A DNA stretch of 64,000 nt. Source: Lineus longissimus (lineage: Eukaryota; Nemertea; Pilidiophora; Heteronemertea; Lineidae). How positions within the stretch are numbered: position 1 is the stretch's first letter; every line of letters starts with the position of its first letter. The notes under the pieces were generated by a model. It was not told the origin of the DNA, did not search any database, and saw nothing but the letters and a program-made list of their open reading frames with translations. Both the position numbers and the translations under genes were made by a program. Location: the NCBI RefSeq assembly GCF_910592395.1, contig NC_088320.1:15686501-15750500 (forward strand), given 5' to 3'. Positions 33,756 through 45,254 of this stretch are shown in pieces.

Positions 33756-36700
33756 ACATTAATTAAAGCACTGTAATCAATGTATTTTTCATAGTAAATA
33801 CCGAAAGGCAATGTAGAGATGCCATCCTCTAAGATGAAACGCTTGTCATCGAAAGGGCTTAAGCTTTTCTTATCAATCTCTTCCAGATACATTTGATGCT
33901 TTTCTGACCTCAGATGACGCATTTTGTGATTAAAAGTCGTAGTGTTTTCAAGACAATCAACGTAGTCATCAAATGTAATAGACTTATTCACTACATTCTT
34001 AGCGATTCCCTTCAATTTCTTTGTTTCTGAATTTTTATTCGAACTTTGTTCTCGGGACTTTGTCCTATTCGAGCCTTGCTCTCCAGACATAGTCTTGGTT
34101 CTGTATGCATACATCTTACTCCTCAAGGCAATAAATTCTATCATTTCGTCTCCTCCCAGCTCATCCTTAAAGTAGCCTGGAACTTTCTTCTTGCTAGTGT
34201 CGTAAAAAGGATTATCCTTTGGGTAATTACTGAAGTCAAAGTGATCCTTTAATCCTTTGAGGTCTGCTGTTAAATCATCTGTTTTGATCTTTAAAACGAA
34301 AGAATCCGTGTCCAAATAAAGAAGTTCTAGGTTTTTCTCACCAAAGTGATGTTGAAGTATGTTGTAGTAGAATTCATACATCAGCAGCTTGGACAACTCC
34401 AGTACTGCAGCTCCTATGTAGATTGGCTTGTTAAACCTTATTGATGTTTTCCTCATGCAAATTGCCGCGCTACTTTCGTCAAAGATGTTAATCGATGATA
34501 ACCTGGGACTTGCCATGAAGTTCTTGGCACTTTCCCCATCTGTCACCAGTTCAATTTCCACCCTGTTCCTTACGTTTTCACATGTCTTTCCGTAGAAAGC
34601 ATTGTTCATTAATTTGAAGTAATCTTTCTCGAAATCAGTAGTAGAAGCCATCCTCTTTTTAGTGTTGAAGTCGATGTATGATTTCAACCACTTTGATTGT
34701 TTGAAACTGATGAAAGAATGGACCTTTTTCAGTATCATTCCTTGCTTTAAGTAAAACTGTAAAAGTCTGTAATGCACGATGTAGTTGGTCTTGTCCTTCT
34801 GTGTGAGTATCAATTTTTCTACCTTTGACCTCTTCTCGTCACCAAGTAACTCTTTCTGGTAAGGACTTAATTCGTCGTCGTCTATGAAAAGCGATTCTGA
34901 ACAGAATGGAAAGTTCTTTGACTTGAACTTGATTTCCTCTGGATAACCTAAATCTACTTCGAAAAGATATCCTACTTCACTGTCTTTAGGAATTGACATG
35001 ATCTTCTCTTTGTTAATAGTATTATTACCGTCAAACATTTGAAAACTGCCGTAAGGCTGACTTTCCATCATTGCCCAGCCATAGAGATTATTTGCGTCTA
35101 TGTAGTTTATGGTGTTCATCTGCCTTGACATGTCTTGTTCCCATCACACCTGAAATTCCACCTCTTATTGCCTTTTCAAAAGTAAGTAGGATATCGGTAT
35201 CGGTAAGAAGTTCGAGATTTATGTCTGTGTGTTTCAATCCGGCTAACCAGGTCAAGCCAGGTGCTGAATAGCAGTGACAAGGATCGATCTGAAAATTGTT
35301 TAAATTAACGTTCCTGAATTTCTCGAATAAATCAGCTAACAAAAGAACATCTGTTTTGAGGTACAGGTCGATGAACTCTCCATGATTTCTGATATTGAAA
35401 TGATCCCATATGTCTTTGGATTTTAGGTAAACTGAATCATCCGCCATTTCATTCTTCAATTCATCAAAGAACATAGACTTCTCTAAGTGAGTAACACTGT
35501 AACTTTCATGTGATGTGTAAAATGAATAAGGCACTGATCCTTTCTTCCTCAATAGTTTAAAATCATCAGGATTTGGATAAGACTGTCTTGTTATCTTAAA
35601 GTCATCATCTTCCATAGATTTGGAGATGTTGTCCAATCCAGACTGTAAGAATCTGTAAGAGTCTAAAAATTTTAAACAACCTAACTCAAATGAAATGTAC
35701 TCTTCTGCGTTTTTAGCAAGAAACTTCAGTTTCTTTTGTGACCTAGACAACAATTCTCTGATGAAGAGGTGAGCATCGTAATTACTGAGATTGTGAAAAA
35801 ACACTGGAACGAACATGGCTTTCTTCTCGTTCAAGTTGCGAGCTTTGTGAGCAGCACCTCTGTATTCTCCATTGTAGTGATTGTGATCTTGAACTCTGTC
35901 CTCGCCTAACAATTCATTGCAGTAGTAACAGTTTGTTTCTTGTGAGTATCTCACCAAATCTTCGTCTGTCATGATGAGAGGAATGTTGCATTTCAGTAGA
36001 GTTGAGAACGTCTCTTCCTTTCTGAGTAACCAGTTACAGAAAACGTCAACTACATCAGCACCTCTGTGACTGAGATACCCACTGGGGTAGATTTGTGAGT
36101 AGTCAGAGTGAACGTAAACTCCAACTGCTGACGCAATCTGTTTGAATAGTTTTTTAGTAGTAACAGTGGTAACAGTGGTAACAGTGGTATCTGTCTGAGT
36201 TGTGTTATCATTGACTGAGTTCTCTCTAAACTCTGTCCGATTTGTATTACCATTGACTGTTGTGCTTATCGCTTCGAAATCAGCATAGATTACAAAGGGA
36301 ACTCTGTTCTTGAATGAGTACTTTTCAAACTTAAGTTGTGACCATTTACTATTCGGTTGTGGCAGACTGATCTTACAGTAATCGTGTTTTCCACATTTCA
36401 ATTTATGTCTTTCTAGTGTAGATTTCTTGTAAAAGTAATTCATGCATCTCCTACAAATGAACACACTATTCCTATCAGTCTTGAAGAATAGATTTATGTC
36501 TCTTATGTACATGAAATGATCCTTGAAATACAACAGATCGATAACATCATCATCATCATGGTTCTTAGAGAGGTAGAGTGGTTCCAGCTTTGCGGCATAA
36601 ATGCTTTTAGCCCATTCGTTCTCTAACTTGAACACATTAATCTTGATACCATTGTTTTGTTCGATCTTAGGGATATCTTTTTGAACGCACACAGGAAATG

Positions 36701-37496
36701 ATTTGATCTTAATCTCATTTTCATACATCTTGTAGGGGTTAATTTCTGTTGCATTAAAGCCTTTTTGCCTCTCACACGAAATGCTGTCATGGTATTTGGC
36801 AGCCAAAAGACTCCAAAGAAAACATTTCTCATCATTTGATTTCACATTAATTACAGCTTTAGTTCTGAATGGTAAACAAGTGTAGTGGCCGCCTTTACAT
36901 TTCTTGTAGGAACATATCGTGAGATCGCACGACTTGATTTCATTTAAACTCAGGCCACTTCCTTCGAAGTATCGTTCCTCAATCTCGGCCTTTATGTAGT
37001 TCAATTGACTGTTTAGGGCATTAATTGCCTGATTTCTTGAAATTATGCTTTCCATTGGAGATTGAATAGGATAGATAGCCTTTTCGCCAGATCTGTCAAA
37101 TTCAGCTTTAACTGAAATACTTATTTTATGATGGTAATCAGTTAGCTTGAAGAGAATTTCTTCCAGTTTACCTCTGTACTCGAAAACGTGTTTTGCCTGT
37201 TTGCTAATTTTCAGACGAATGGTAACAACTGGTTTACCAAATTCTTTTACCACTTCGATATCCTTCACATTCCTTATGCTCTCCAATTCCTTAGCCTCGA
37301 ATCGGACTTTGTCCTGTAGTTCAAGTTTCTTGGTATCTTGTAGTAGAATAGGGTTATGTAAACGCAGTGAACTCGAGTCTGACTGGCTTGATAACTTCAT
37401 TTGATGCCCTTTGGTTTTCCTATGTGCTGAAAGATTGCTGTATGATATCTCCTTGTTACATGTTAAACAATGTATTTTCTCATTTTTATCAACCAT
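33752..37496 (-). pseudogene. Protein-primed DNA polymerase B, frameshifted (Polinton)
   Basis: Two overlapping frames make one gene: 37496-35088 (802 codons) and 35131-33752 (459 codons). In order: a C2H2 finger at the N terminus, another Cys/His finger, YADFEAI (exonuclease I), a Cys/His nuclease-like motif (CYYCNELL..VQDHNHYNGEYRGAAH) common in Polinton polymerases, FHNLSNYDAH (exonuclease II), YLKTDVLLLAD (exonuclease III), DANNLYGWAM (polymerase A), KLMNNAFYGKT (B), YLDTDSF (C) and a KMYAY motif. The break lies at 35088-35131, just before motif A, so no full enzyme can be made. About 1,250 residues is normal for the family. Confidence 0.92.
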
Positions 37497-37531
37497 TTCT
37501 ATTTAGGATAACAAAAATTATTAAATTAAAT

Positions 37532-37586
37532 TTTCAGACATTTTCAGACACTTTCAGACATTTTCAGACATTTTCAGACACTTTCA
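37532..37586. repeat. 11-bp tandem repeats upstream of polB
   Basis: Five copies of TTTTCAGACAY, roughly 40 bp ahead of the polymerase start. The same word occurs in inverted orientation at 38680-38722, so the segment with the next two genes is bracketed by inverted copies. Confidence 0.65.
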
Positions 37587-37707
37587 ACATACATCGGGGG
37601 TGCTGATGGTAATAATGCTGATCCCAGTGATGGTGGTACCGATAATGGTTGAGGATAATAGTGATAATGGTGATTAATCATTGGTGACACCAATAGTGGT
37701 GACACCA

Positions 37708-38385
37708 TTACTGTGACTTCAGTTTCGCTATCATCTCTGTTTGCGCCATTTTTTTTCCTTCTTCTAAAAAAGTCTTCTTTAAAGATTCCACATCAACAGC
37801 TGAACTTGCCTCCCTCTGTTTTTTTCTGATGGCATTTTTCATGGAAATGTATTTTTCCTTTTCTTTGAGAATCAAGGTAAACTCATCTGTTGAAATGTGC
37901 GAATCACTCATGGCCTTACTTACCAGATCATTGATGGAGTTAAGTTTTGAAATTGCCAACATTCCAATCTTCTCATGTTTTTCAATTTTCTTCAGGATAT
38001 CTTTTTTCTTCCAACTTAGGGCTGAGGAGATAATGGCGCTACCAATGGTCACTCCACCAAGTGCAAAATCTATCGGTGCTGTGATGACACCAGCCAGTGC
38101 AGACACACCAACTGAGCCTGCCGCGACGCTTACAAAATTAAGACTATGACTCATGCCAGTAATTACGCTAAATGCTTTTTTGTACTTTGAAAATATCTTT
38201 CTTCTAAATTCAATCTCGCTTTCTAAGAAACTCTTAACCTCACATATTTGTTGTAGTCTGAAAGCCTGAGGGTTACTTTCTGTGTGCTTTTCAGACCTTT
38301 CATAGTTTAAATGACTTTCAGAGTTTAAATGAATTTCAGAGTTTAAATTACTTAAATCTGGATAAACCTTGTTGTCTCCATCCAT
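37708..38385 (-). CDS. Conserved Polinton hydrophobic-core protein
   Basis: A 225-residue intact frame. After a polar N terminus, EIEFRRKIFSKYKKAFSVITGMS leads into a Gly/Ala-rich hydrophobic region (about residues 80-120, VAAGSVGVSALAGVITAPIDFALGGVTIGSA) and then basic helices (KLNSINDLVSKAMSD.HISTDEFTLIL). This pattern is seen in many Polinton-linked proteins of cnidarians and other invertebrates. The hydrophobic middle suggests membrane interaction, perhaps at entry or in the virion; function is unproven. The upstream region has a 23-bp direct repeat (38380-38425) that includes the start context. Confidence 0.6.
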   Translation of the reverse strand: MDGDNKVYPDLSNLNSEIHLNSESHLNYERSEKHTESNPQAFRLQQICEVKSFLESEIEFRRKIFSKYKKAFSVITGMSHSLNFVSVAAGSVGVSALAGVITAPIDFALGGVTIGSAIISSALSWKKKDILKKIEKHEKIGMLAISKLNSINDLVSKAMSDSHISTDEFTLILKEKEKYISMKNAIRKKQREASSAVDVESLKKTFLEEGKKMAQTEMIAKLKSQ

Positions 38386-38410
38386 TTAATTAGTGGGAAT
38401 CTCCATCCAT

Positions 38411-38665
38411 TTAATTAGTGGAATAACTAGAATCAGTTGTTCTGACATTTCTAGTGTTTAGTGTTGATCTTGCAGACACTACAGGTTTTTGAATTACATT
38501 AAATTTTAAAGGTTTTTCTGACCCAGCAGGTTTTTCTGGCCCAGCAGGTTTTTCGGGCTCAGGCTCCAACTTTGACTCTACTTCTGCCTCTAATTCTCTA
38601 TGAAATCGTTCTAATCTTTCTTTCCAATTACGTGGTCGTTTTGTGTAACCCCAAGTTCTATTCAT
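38411..38665 (-). CDS. Small charged Pro/Glu-rich Polinton protein
   Basis: An 84-residue frame: a basic start (WGYTKRPRNWKERLERFHREL), then EPEPEKPAGPEKPAGSEKP repeats. The ATG is in the TAAATG context. No domain recognised. Confidence 0.45.
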   Translation of the reverse strand: MNRTWGYTKRPRNWKERLERFHRELEAEVESKLEPEPEKPAGPEKPAGSEKPLKFNVIQKPVVSARSTLNTRNVRTTDSSYSTN

Positions 38666-39339
38666 TTATTCAGAGGAAGATATCTGAAAATGTCTGAATA
38701 TACCTGAAAATGTCTGAAAATCATTAAGTAGAAGGATATCGTTAAATTCTGGGTTATTCCAAAAATACTTGTTTCTTATCCTTTTCCACTCGTTTATCAC
38801 GTTTTGGTCTCGATAGTCAAACCAGTTTTCATTACTCTTATTGACCATAAAGTTAAATGAGCAGCCCAATTGCTCTTTGAAAATACTCCAGTCGACTGTT
38901 GAACTCTTCTGCCTGTTTTGTGTTTTAGACATTGGTCGAATGTTAAACCAAGAGTAACACAGTTCTGGTTGATCTTTGAATTCCTTGATTGGTAGCCTAG
39001 AACATGATCCAACTCCTCATCTACTATTCGAACTCTGTTCTCGGGACTTTGTCCTATTCTAACTCTGTTCTCGGGATTTTGTCCTATTGTAGATAGACCC
39101 CTTTGGTAGTCTAACCAATCCATGAAGAACTCATTGGAACAACCTAGATGTAATTTCGAGTTATCAGGGCACTCACCTTTGGCTATTTTGTTTAGATCAA
39201 CTCTGACTTTATGACTTTCTCTATTACCATTCTTATCAAGATAACCTTTGTAGTATGAATTAAAACAAGCTCTACATTCGCGTCTTTTTCCTTCTTTAGC
39301 GAATTCACCATCACTTAGTAATTTCACTTCTCCACATTT
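38666..39339 (-). pseudogene. Polinton zinc-binding/HNH-like protein, 3' part, split by transposon
   Basis: Downstream part of a gene cut by the 39340-43820 transposon. It begins mid-zinc finger (CG.., then CRACFNSYYKGY) and continues through LGCSNEFFMDWLDYQ and DEELDHVLGYQ. The frame then changes near 38900-38950; the second frame runs to 38666. Paired CxxC knuckles followed by LGCS..FF..WL and a D-H motif resemble HNH-type endonuclease-like proteins of large DNA viruses. The stretch 39020-39085 carries a duplicated (N/S)PENRVRI unit. Nuclease activity is an inference; the gene is dead. Confidence 0.5.
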
Positions 39340-40072
39340 CACAGCTGTTTCAGCTAAGCCTAAACATGAAATCGAAATAAACCATTCTGCCTACTAGCCT
39401 GCTGCCCAACGATTGGTCCATGCGAAAAGCCTGTTAACCGCTATGTAAACATTGTCGCCAATACACATCTCACACATTATCGCAATACCCATTCAGCCAA
39501 AGGGTTAATGCATTGGCATCGTTCAAACATCAGCGCGCTTCTGTACACGTGCTCGAATTAGATACGACGGTTTTCATTGGCTCATAAGTTGTGTCACATG
39601 ACCATTCACCCGGCAAGAAAATTTCATGAAATTTGGACCAAAATTAACGAAACAGTGGCGATTTCCATGTTTTTTATCGATTTTTCGACAAGTTACAGAT
39701 TTTGGAATTCTTCAAGACTAGATAGCCGGGTAGGCATAACATCATATATCATAAATACCCCGGCTGTTTTGCATAACTCATTTCAGTTTCGTACAGAATC
39801 GTGCGTTTATTCTGAAATTTCTCAAACTTTGATCTGCTCAAATTCAAAATGGCCGACTTGCAGACGGAGATTGAGATGGGGTGCCAAGTTCATGGTACAA
39901 CATCGAATTCCCTTGATCGTTATTTAGCAAAACGAGTTACTTCCAGTATTCATTTAAATCTTTACTTTTAAAATATATATCTATTTTATGTTAGTTTGCT
40001 GTCTATTCATGCAGAAAATGCATTGGAAAAACAAATGTCTAAAAATAGTTGAGTTTTGAAGTTCGATGGTCG

Positions 40073-40726
40073 GGTCTATTTGGTAACCGGAAAAACGCCG
40101 ACCGACCGACCGACCGACCGACCGACCGACCGACTGACCGACCGACCTTCCGACCTACCAACCCAAGGAGTTTCGTAGTTGAGTCGCAGGTCTCATAAGT
40201 CAATGTGATATATCCAATCCACGATAGCAGGTCACGTGAAATGAAATTGTAAACAAGCGCACGTGCGCTGGTCAAATGACAACAAAGTTGCAGTTCATGC
40301 ATTGCATCGGTCGAGACACTCGAGTAGAAAAACTACAGTGCATAGATTAGGCCCAAATCATGTTTTTATATCCACCGACCATGTAGACAAAGCATATCTT
40401 TAGAGTATCGTTATCAGTTCCTTACCGCGTGGGCTCGTTTTCCCGGTATAATTGACTGGAGATGCTGCTGTCAGACACGTCGGACTCCATCACGTCCATT
40501 GCGCTGGGCACTACACAGATACATGTGCTATAGAGAAGCGAAAGGGATACTGCATATGACGGTAGGTTGGCAGGTCAGTCGGTTGGTCGGTCGGTCGGTC
40601 GGCGTTTTTCCGGTTACCGGGCTATGAGGCGCGAATGGGATGCCGTAAGTGAGGTTGTCAGAGTCGACGAGTAGGTCGGTCGGTCGGTCGGTCGGTCGGC
40701 GTTTTTCCGGTTACCGGTCTATTTTG
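40073..40726. repeat. Foldback of (GACC)n arrays with GGTAACCGGAAAAACGCC arms
   Basis: The arm TCTATTTGGTAACCGGAAAA followed by ACGCC and (GACC)n at 40075-40148 recurs inverted at 40674-40725, with a second inverted arm at 40585-40622. The whole looks like a small inverted-repeat element whose inner edges are expanded GACC microsatellites. Confidence 0.65.
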
Positions 40727-40737
40727 GTGAAAGGGGT

Positions 40738-41336
40738 ACAGTAACTCATTGTACTATGGTCTCCCTCTCTGTGAAATTAACCGCCTCCAGAAACTTCAAA
40801 ACCAAGCAGCCAGACTCTTGACGGGTACTAGAAAATATGATCACATCACGCCTGTTTTATATGACCTTCATTGGCTCCCCGTTCAACAACGTATTAAGTT
40901 CAAAATTTTAACCTTCGCTTTCAAAGCCGTGCAGGGCACCGGCCCCAACTATCTTCAGCTTCCACTCCAGCGTCTTAGGCAGGGAACCAGAGCTCACTCG
41001 GCTCCTGTCCTGGAGTGGAAACGTTCCAAAAAAGTCACTGCTGGTGATAGAGCTTTTAGGGTCTGTGCTCCGCGGCTTTGGAATGCATTGCCCACACATC
41101 TTAGGCAGATTGTATGTTTTAAAAGTTTTAAACAATGCATCAAGACATATCTGTTTAAGGAAGCCTTTTATCACTGATTGTTTTAACTATGTTTTAAACT
41201 GTCCTGTAATTGTTTTAATCATGTTTTAAATGTCTTTCCTATTATTACTGTATGAATGTACTTTTGTAAAGCGCTACTGGCAATTAATTTTTAAGTGGCG
41301 CTATAAAAATAATAAATTATTATATTATTATTGAAT
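40738..41336 (+). mobile_element. 5'-truncated LINE (CR1/L2-like) fragment
   Basis: The frame to 41177 encodes the C-terminal end of a non-LTR reverse transcriptase: LYYGLPLCEINRLQKLQNQA, ARLLTGTRKYDHITPVLYDL, HWLPVQQRIKFKI, APRLWNALPTHLRQ. This is typical of CR1/L2/Rex-type elements. The tail has TTTGTAAAGCGCT..GGCGCTATAAAAATAATAAATTATT, the usual 3' end of such LINEs. 5' truncation is normal for LINE copies. It lies inside the DNA transposon. Confidence 0.85.
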
Positions 41337-41908
41337 TATAAGTACAGCATGGGTAATAGTACAATAATAAGTCATGATCGTGCTTATGAACAAGCCATGA
41401 GTTAACATATACCATAGTTTATGTTGAAAATATCTTTACAGATGTAATTGATAAATATAGTCTTAAGAATTCGCCAAATATAGAAAAGTTCTTGGTATAT
41501 TATCCACCTGTTAGCAAAATGAACTCGCCCATTGACCCACATTCCAGTTTGTTGTGGTATTTTTGTACAGGGTGATGCCAAAACAGTGCCTTTTGTTGAC
41601 TGGTAAAGAGTCCTTCAGTTACTAAAATGCCTTTTTCCTTTAATTTCAGCTGGTTGCATGGTGTGTACTGCAGATAACTTCTCGACTTAATCCGGCTGAT
41701 GTGATGCTTTAGTTGATTCGAGAGGCTACATGTATATAGGCCCAGTACGTCGACATCATTGATCCGGCAGTGAACAAGATAAGTGGTAAGTTAAGCGATG
41801 TTTCCCTTCATCTATGTATTCACAAACAGATGATTGAAATCATTATACTGTATTCCCGTAGGCTTTGTATGCATGTATTCTATTCTAATAAATTACTCTT
41901 TATTTCAG

Positions 41909-41989
41909 GTTCAGCCTCCAAGATGTGTCACCAGAAATGCAACCGACATTATAGACAGGCGTGATTACTACTCTGATTTTGGACTGATG
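41909..41989 (+). other. Exon-like segment inside the DNA transposon
   Basis: 27 codons open from a TTTATTTCAG acceptor to a GTAAGT donor, reading VQPPRCVTRNATDIIDRRDY and ending FGLM. Both splice signals are strong. No family is recognised; it may be a transposase exon or a captured host exon. Confidence 0.35.
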
Positions 41990-42235
41990 GTAAGTTCCGA
42001 GGCTATTTTGATTGCAATTAAATATTATTTGAATCTACATTGAAATAAAAGCGGACATCTGTAGGATACTTCCTTTCTTTCTCTAGATTCAACACTGGTC
42101 AGTGTCAGAATTGAATTAGAATAGAAGCTGTGTCTGTTGGAGCCACCCCCAGTTACCCCCCCCCCCCTCCCCCATTTAGCCACTGCCATTATGTTTACAC
42201 TCGCCTTTACAATTCCAGGTATACTTGTCTTCAAA

Positions 42236-42487
42236 ATGGACCTGACTAGGAATGATGATGGTGACTTCCCTCCTCAGAAAAAAGCTCGGTTGGATTCGAA
42301 AGTTGGTGCAGGCGGTCATTAGCGATATTTCGGTCGTAAACGTAAGAAGTCCAAGAAATCCACTGACAAATCAGGAAAACGTATATTCAATGTCGGCGAC
42401 ACGTGTTTGTTCAGATTGGACTCAAAAGTTTATCTTGGAACCGTTCTTAGTCAAGTTGATGAACATCATTTCCAAATTGAGGACTAG
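42236..42487 (+). pseudogene. Degenerate exon-like ORF with Tudor-like segment inside the transposon
   Basis: One frame with an internal TAG (42320-42322) and final TAG (42485-42487). It has a nuclear-localisation-like PPQKKARLDS, a KRKKSKKS basic run, then FNVGDTCLFRLDSKVYLGTV followed by HHFQIED. The VGD..LFR....YLGTV pattern resembles small SH3-like barrels such as Tudor domains. It is decayed, and capture of a host gene piece is possible. The domain call is by eye and weak. Confidence 0.35.
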
Positions 42488-42718
42488 ACAGGAACAGTGC
42501 GCACCTTCATTTGTCTGTCACTTTGATTAAAAGAAAGTTAAAGTTGAAACTTCTATAGCAAGGAATATGAAGATGTGAACTTTGAATTATTATTTTTTGA
42601 ATGTATGAGTCTATTGAATGTAAATTAAATGCATATTGTGAATAATTAATAATAATAATATTGTGTACATTGAAATCATGACTTTTTAATTTTTGTGTAC
42701 TGGTACTGCCTTGATATG

Positions 42719-43235
42719 TTGTCCTCTGTGACTGTTGTCTCATCTCTCGGAATAACAAGACCCCAAGCTGGATGAGACACCTACATCCCCTGCATATAAA
42801 AGATAGGTTGTGACATAATGTCCTCTGTGACTGTTGTCTCATCTCTCTTAATAACAAGGCCTCAAGCGGGATGAGACAACTACATCCCTTGCCTATGATA
42901 ATAAAGGTTGTAACATATAATGTCCTCTGTGACTGTTGTCTCATCTCTCAGAATAACAAGGCCTCAAGCTGGATGAGACAACTACATCCCTTGCCTATGA
43001 TAATAAAGGTTGTGACATGTCCTTGGTGACTGTTGTCTCAACTTCACTCCCGGAATTACAAGACCCCAAGCTGGATGAGACACCCGTTGTCCTGCCTATG
43101 ATATCATAGGTTGTGACCTGTCGATTTTTGCAACTAACTGTCTCATCTTGGTAGGCCTACTATAGGACACATTTGTCCTGCCTATATATACTATAGGTTA
43201 AGACCTGTTCTTTGCGACTATTTGTCTCATTTGTG
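42719..43235. repeat. 100-bp tandem array inside the transposon
   Basis: About five to six copies of a roughly 100-bp unit beginning TGTCCTCTGTGACTGTTGTC and containing AACAAGRCC, GATGAGACA and AGGTTGTGACAT. They diverge progressively towards the right. Minus-strand frames across it are not treated as genes. Confidence 0.8.
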
Positions 43236-43820
43236 TACAACAGGGCACCAATCTTTCATACCACAACATAAGTAATGGGCATGGCATTTTCAAATGACGA
43301 CCATTTATCACAACGAATAACGAAGCAGGCCCTTTTAAAATGCCTTTTATTTGTCTTTGCCTGAGTGCAAACCTAATCTAATCACAGCCATACAAAGCTA
43401 TGTTATATGCAGAATATTAAAATGCTTTTTACAGAAGAATTGGTATCTGGGCTGAAACATAATAGAGGTGCAAACAATCATCAATATTTTTACAGAAAAA
43501 CTCCATCAAAGTCATCTTTTATACACTACACAGTGCAGGCCCAAGCCTATCCAAGATGGCAGCCGGAATATAATACACAAAGCTTGGTTCAGGTCAAGTT
43601 GGTTCTAATAAACGCATGCAATCTTAATTACTACTTACACAATTAAGGGGCATACATGGGTGGATTCAGGCCTTTTATGTAATCCTTAAGCGGTTGGGGT
43701 GAGGAACTGGGTTGTTTATTGGGGTAGCAATTAACACCTTCATGCCAGCACCTCCCTAAAAAGCGGCGTCTGGTGCCGTCTGATTAAACTTGCGTTTCTA
43801 TTCTAGCTGAAACAGCTGTG

Positions 43821-44076
43821 ATTTACCACATTTCTTTGTTAACGTGGAACCACATAATTTACAATAATCCAGTAAATTGCCTCTTCTGTTCTTATCAAAT
43901 TCACTTTCAGGTTTTGTTGCATTGCACTTAACACATTTAAATGTAGGCCCTGAAACTACTGGTTGATACTGATAAACCGGTTCCCGATTAACAGGATCCT
44001 AGTAAACAGGATACTGATAAACATTGACAGTACCATAATAGTTCACTGTTGTTTGTCTTTCCGTTTGACTCTCCAT
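43821..44076 (-). pseudogene. Polinton zinc-binding/HNH-like protein, 5' part, with nonsense codon
   Basis: Starts with an ATG at 44076 in TTTAAATG context. It has a Tyr-rich start (VYQYPVY), an in-frame TAG at 43999-44001, then FKCVKCNATKPESEFDKN and YCKLCGSTLTKKCG, i.e. successive CxxC pairs. The frame runs straight into the transposon end at 43820. If one ATTT copy and the transposon are ignored, its last Cys pair is completed by the segment at 39339, so the two parts were one gene. Confidence 0.6.
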
Positions 44077-44109
44077 TTAAAGGATAAAAAGTTTTTAAAT
44101 TAAGGTTTT

Positions 44110-45250
44110 TTAGTCTTTTAGGCTTTTTATTCCTGAAATTGGTAACCATTCATTGAATTCATCACTGTAACCTTTCCATTTCACTAATCCGTATTTTTTA
44201 CCTTTAGTGGTCTTGCGTCTTATTATTTTCTCGATCTTGTATTCTATTTGGTCAGGATTGGGAACATAACTTAATTCCTCCTCATAGAAATATCCTTGAA
44301 TTTCTTCCTTTTGGTAATCTTCAAGTTTGTAGACAATTGGATGAGTGAAGATTATCTGTCTTATTTGAAAGACTTCTTCAGTGAAATTGGGTAAGTAGCC
44401 TTTGCCGAAAATAGTCTTGTACTTTGAAATTCTGACGCTGTCACCTACTTTGTACTTCGGGTCACCAAATGTTTCTTTAAGATGTAGACCGTAAAGGTTG
44501 TACCAGACAGTTCCTTCATTCTCCCTCTTTCTGGCGTCAATTGGTTTCATACCTATTGTTGAGTGAAATGAGTTGTTGTAGCCGCTCACCAATTCATCTA
44601 GGACATCTACCCACTTGTCAGTTTCCTTTGCGGTGAAGTACTTCCACATTTTGTCCTTTAAAGTTCTGTTGAATCTTTCCACAACTGCTGCCTTCTTACT
44701 TGAAAATGTAGAGAACCACTCTATGTTGTTTTCTCTCAAGAGTTTTTTGAAGTGTTTGTTGTAGAACTCATTGCCTTCGTCAAATTGGATTTTCTCTGGT
44801 ATCGCCACAACTGGTTTTGCTTCTCTGAAAATCACTTTAAATGCATCTCTGATTTCTTCTCCTCTCTTGCTCTTAACGGCCATAGCCCAAGCATAGCGAC
44901 TGAATAAGTCAATTACTGTCAAAATGAATCTGTTGCCTTTATTTTGTTTCTCAAATTTTTGCATGTCAACAAGATCTGCTTGCCATTGTTGATCGATGTA
45001 TGATACCATTGTCTTTCGGAACGTAAATTTCTTAATGGCCGGTTTGTGTAGTTGGTGAGTTGGTAGTGTGTCTAGAAATTATTTTACTTCCTTGTACTTG
45101 ATCAATTTGTTACCGGTAACACTATCTTCCCTTATTTGTTTCCATATCTTACTTAATGAACTGTAAGCCACAGGACTTTCAGGATTGAAGTACAAATCTC
45201 CTAGATACCGTTCGATACTGTCTGGGGTCTTTTAGTTCTGTTTTACTCAT
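44110..45250 (-). pseudogene. Polinton integrase (retroviral-type) with chromodomain, N-terminal part broken
   Basis: The open frame 45009-44110 has the catalytic core D,D,E: WQADLVDM, QFDEGNEFY and AAVVERFNRTLK. Its C-terminal chromodomain (YKIEKIIRR..GLVKWKGYSDEFNEWLP) may guide insertion by binding histone marks. Upstream, coding extends to an ATG at 45250 but is interrupted by a TAA (45079-45081) and a frameshift near 45215-45225. The gene starts back to back with the ATPase: only four bases (TTAA) separate the two ATGs. The enzyme joins viral DNA ends to host DNA; this copy could at best make the core and chromodomain. Confidence 0.9.
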
Positions 45251-45254
45251 TTAA

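Larger units (their letters stand above)
39340..43820. mobile_element. 4.5-kb DNA transposon inserted in a Polinton gene (CMC/Chapaev-like ends)
   Basis: Ends are CACAGCTGTTTCAGCTA (39340-39356) and its exact reverse complement (43804-43820). ATTT occurs immediately outside both ends (39336-39339 and 43821-43824), giving a 4-bp target duplication. Starting with CAC and a 4-bp duplication fits the Chapaev branch of the CMC superfamily. No transposase could be recognised inside; it holds a LINE fragment, a GACC foldback and exon-like pieces. Excision in silico joins two halves of one zinc-finger gene in frame, which strongly supports these boundaries. Confidence 0.82.

Noticed and set aside
40081-40150. 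CRISPR-like or regulatory array in the GACC repeats
   Set aside because: It is a simple tetranucleotide microsatellite without spacers.
40749-41177. A host gene at the LINE position
   Set aside because: The protein is the standard C-terminal end of a CR1/L2-type reverse transcriptase, followed by a LINE 3' tail.
43240-43820. Additional gene near 43407-43646
   Set aside because: The frame is short, has no domain, and lies within the DNA transposon next to its right end.
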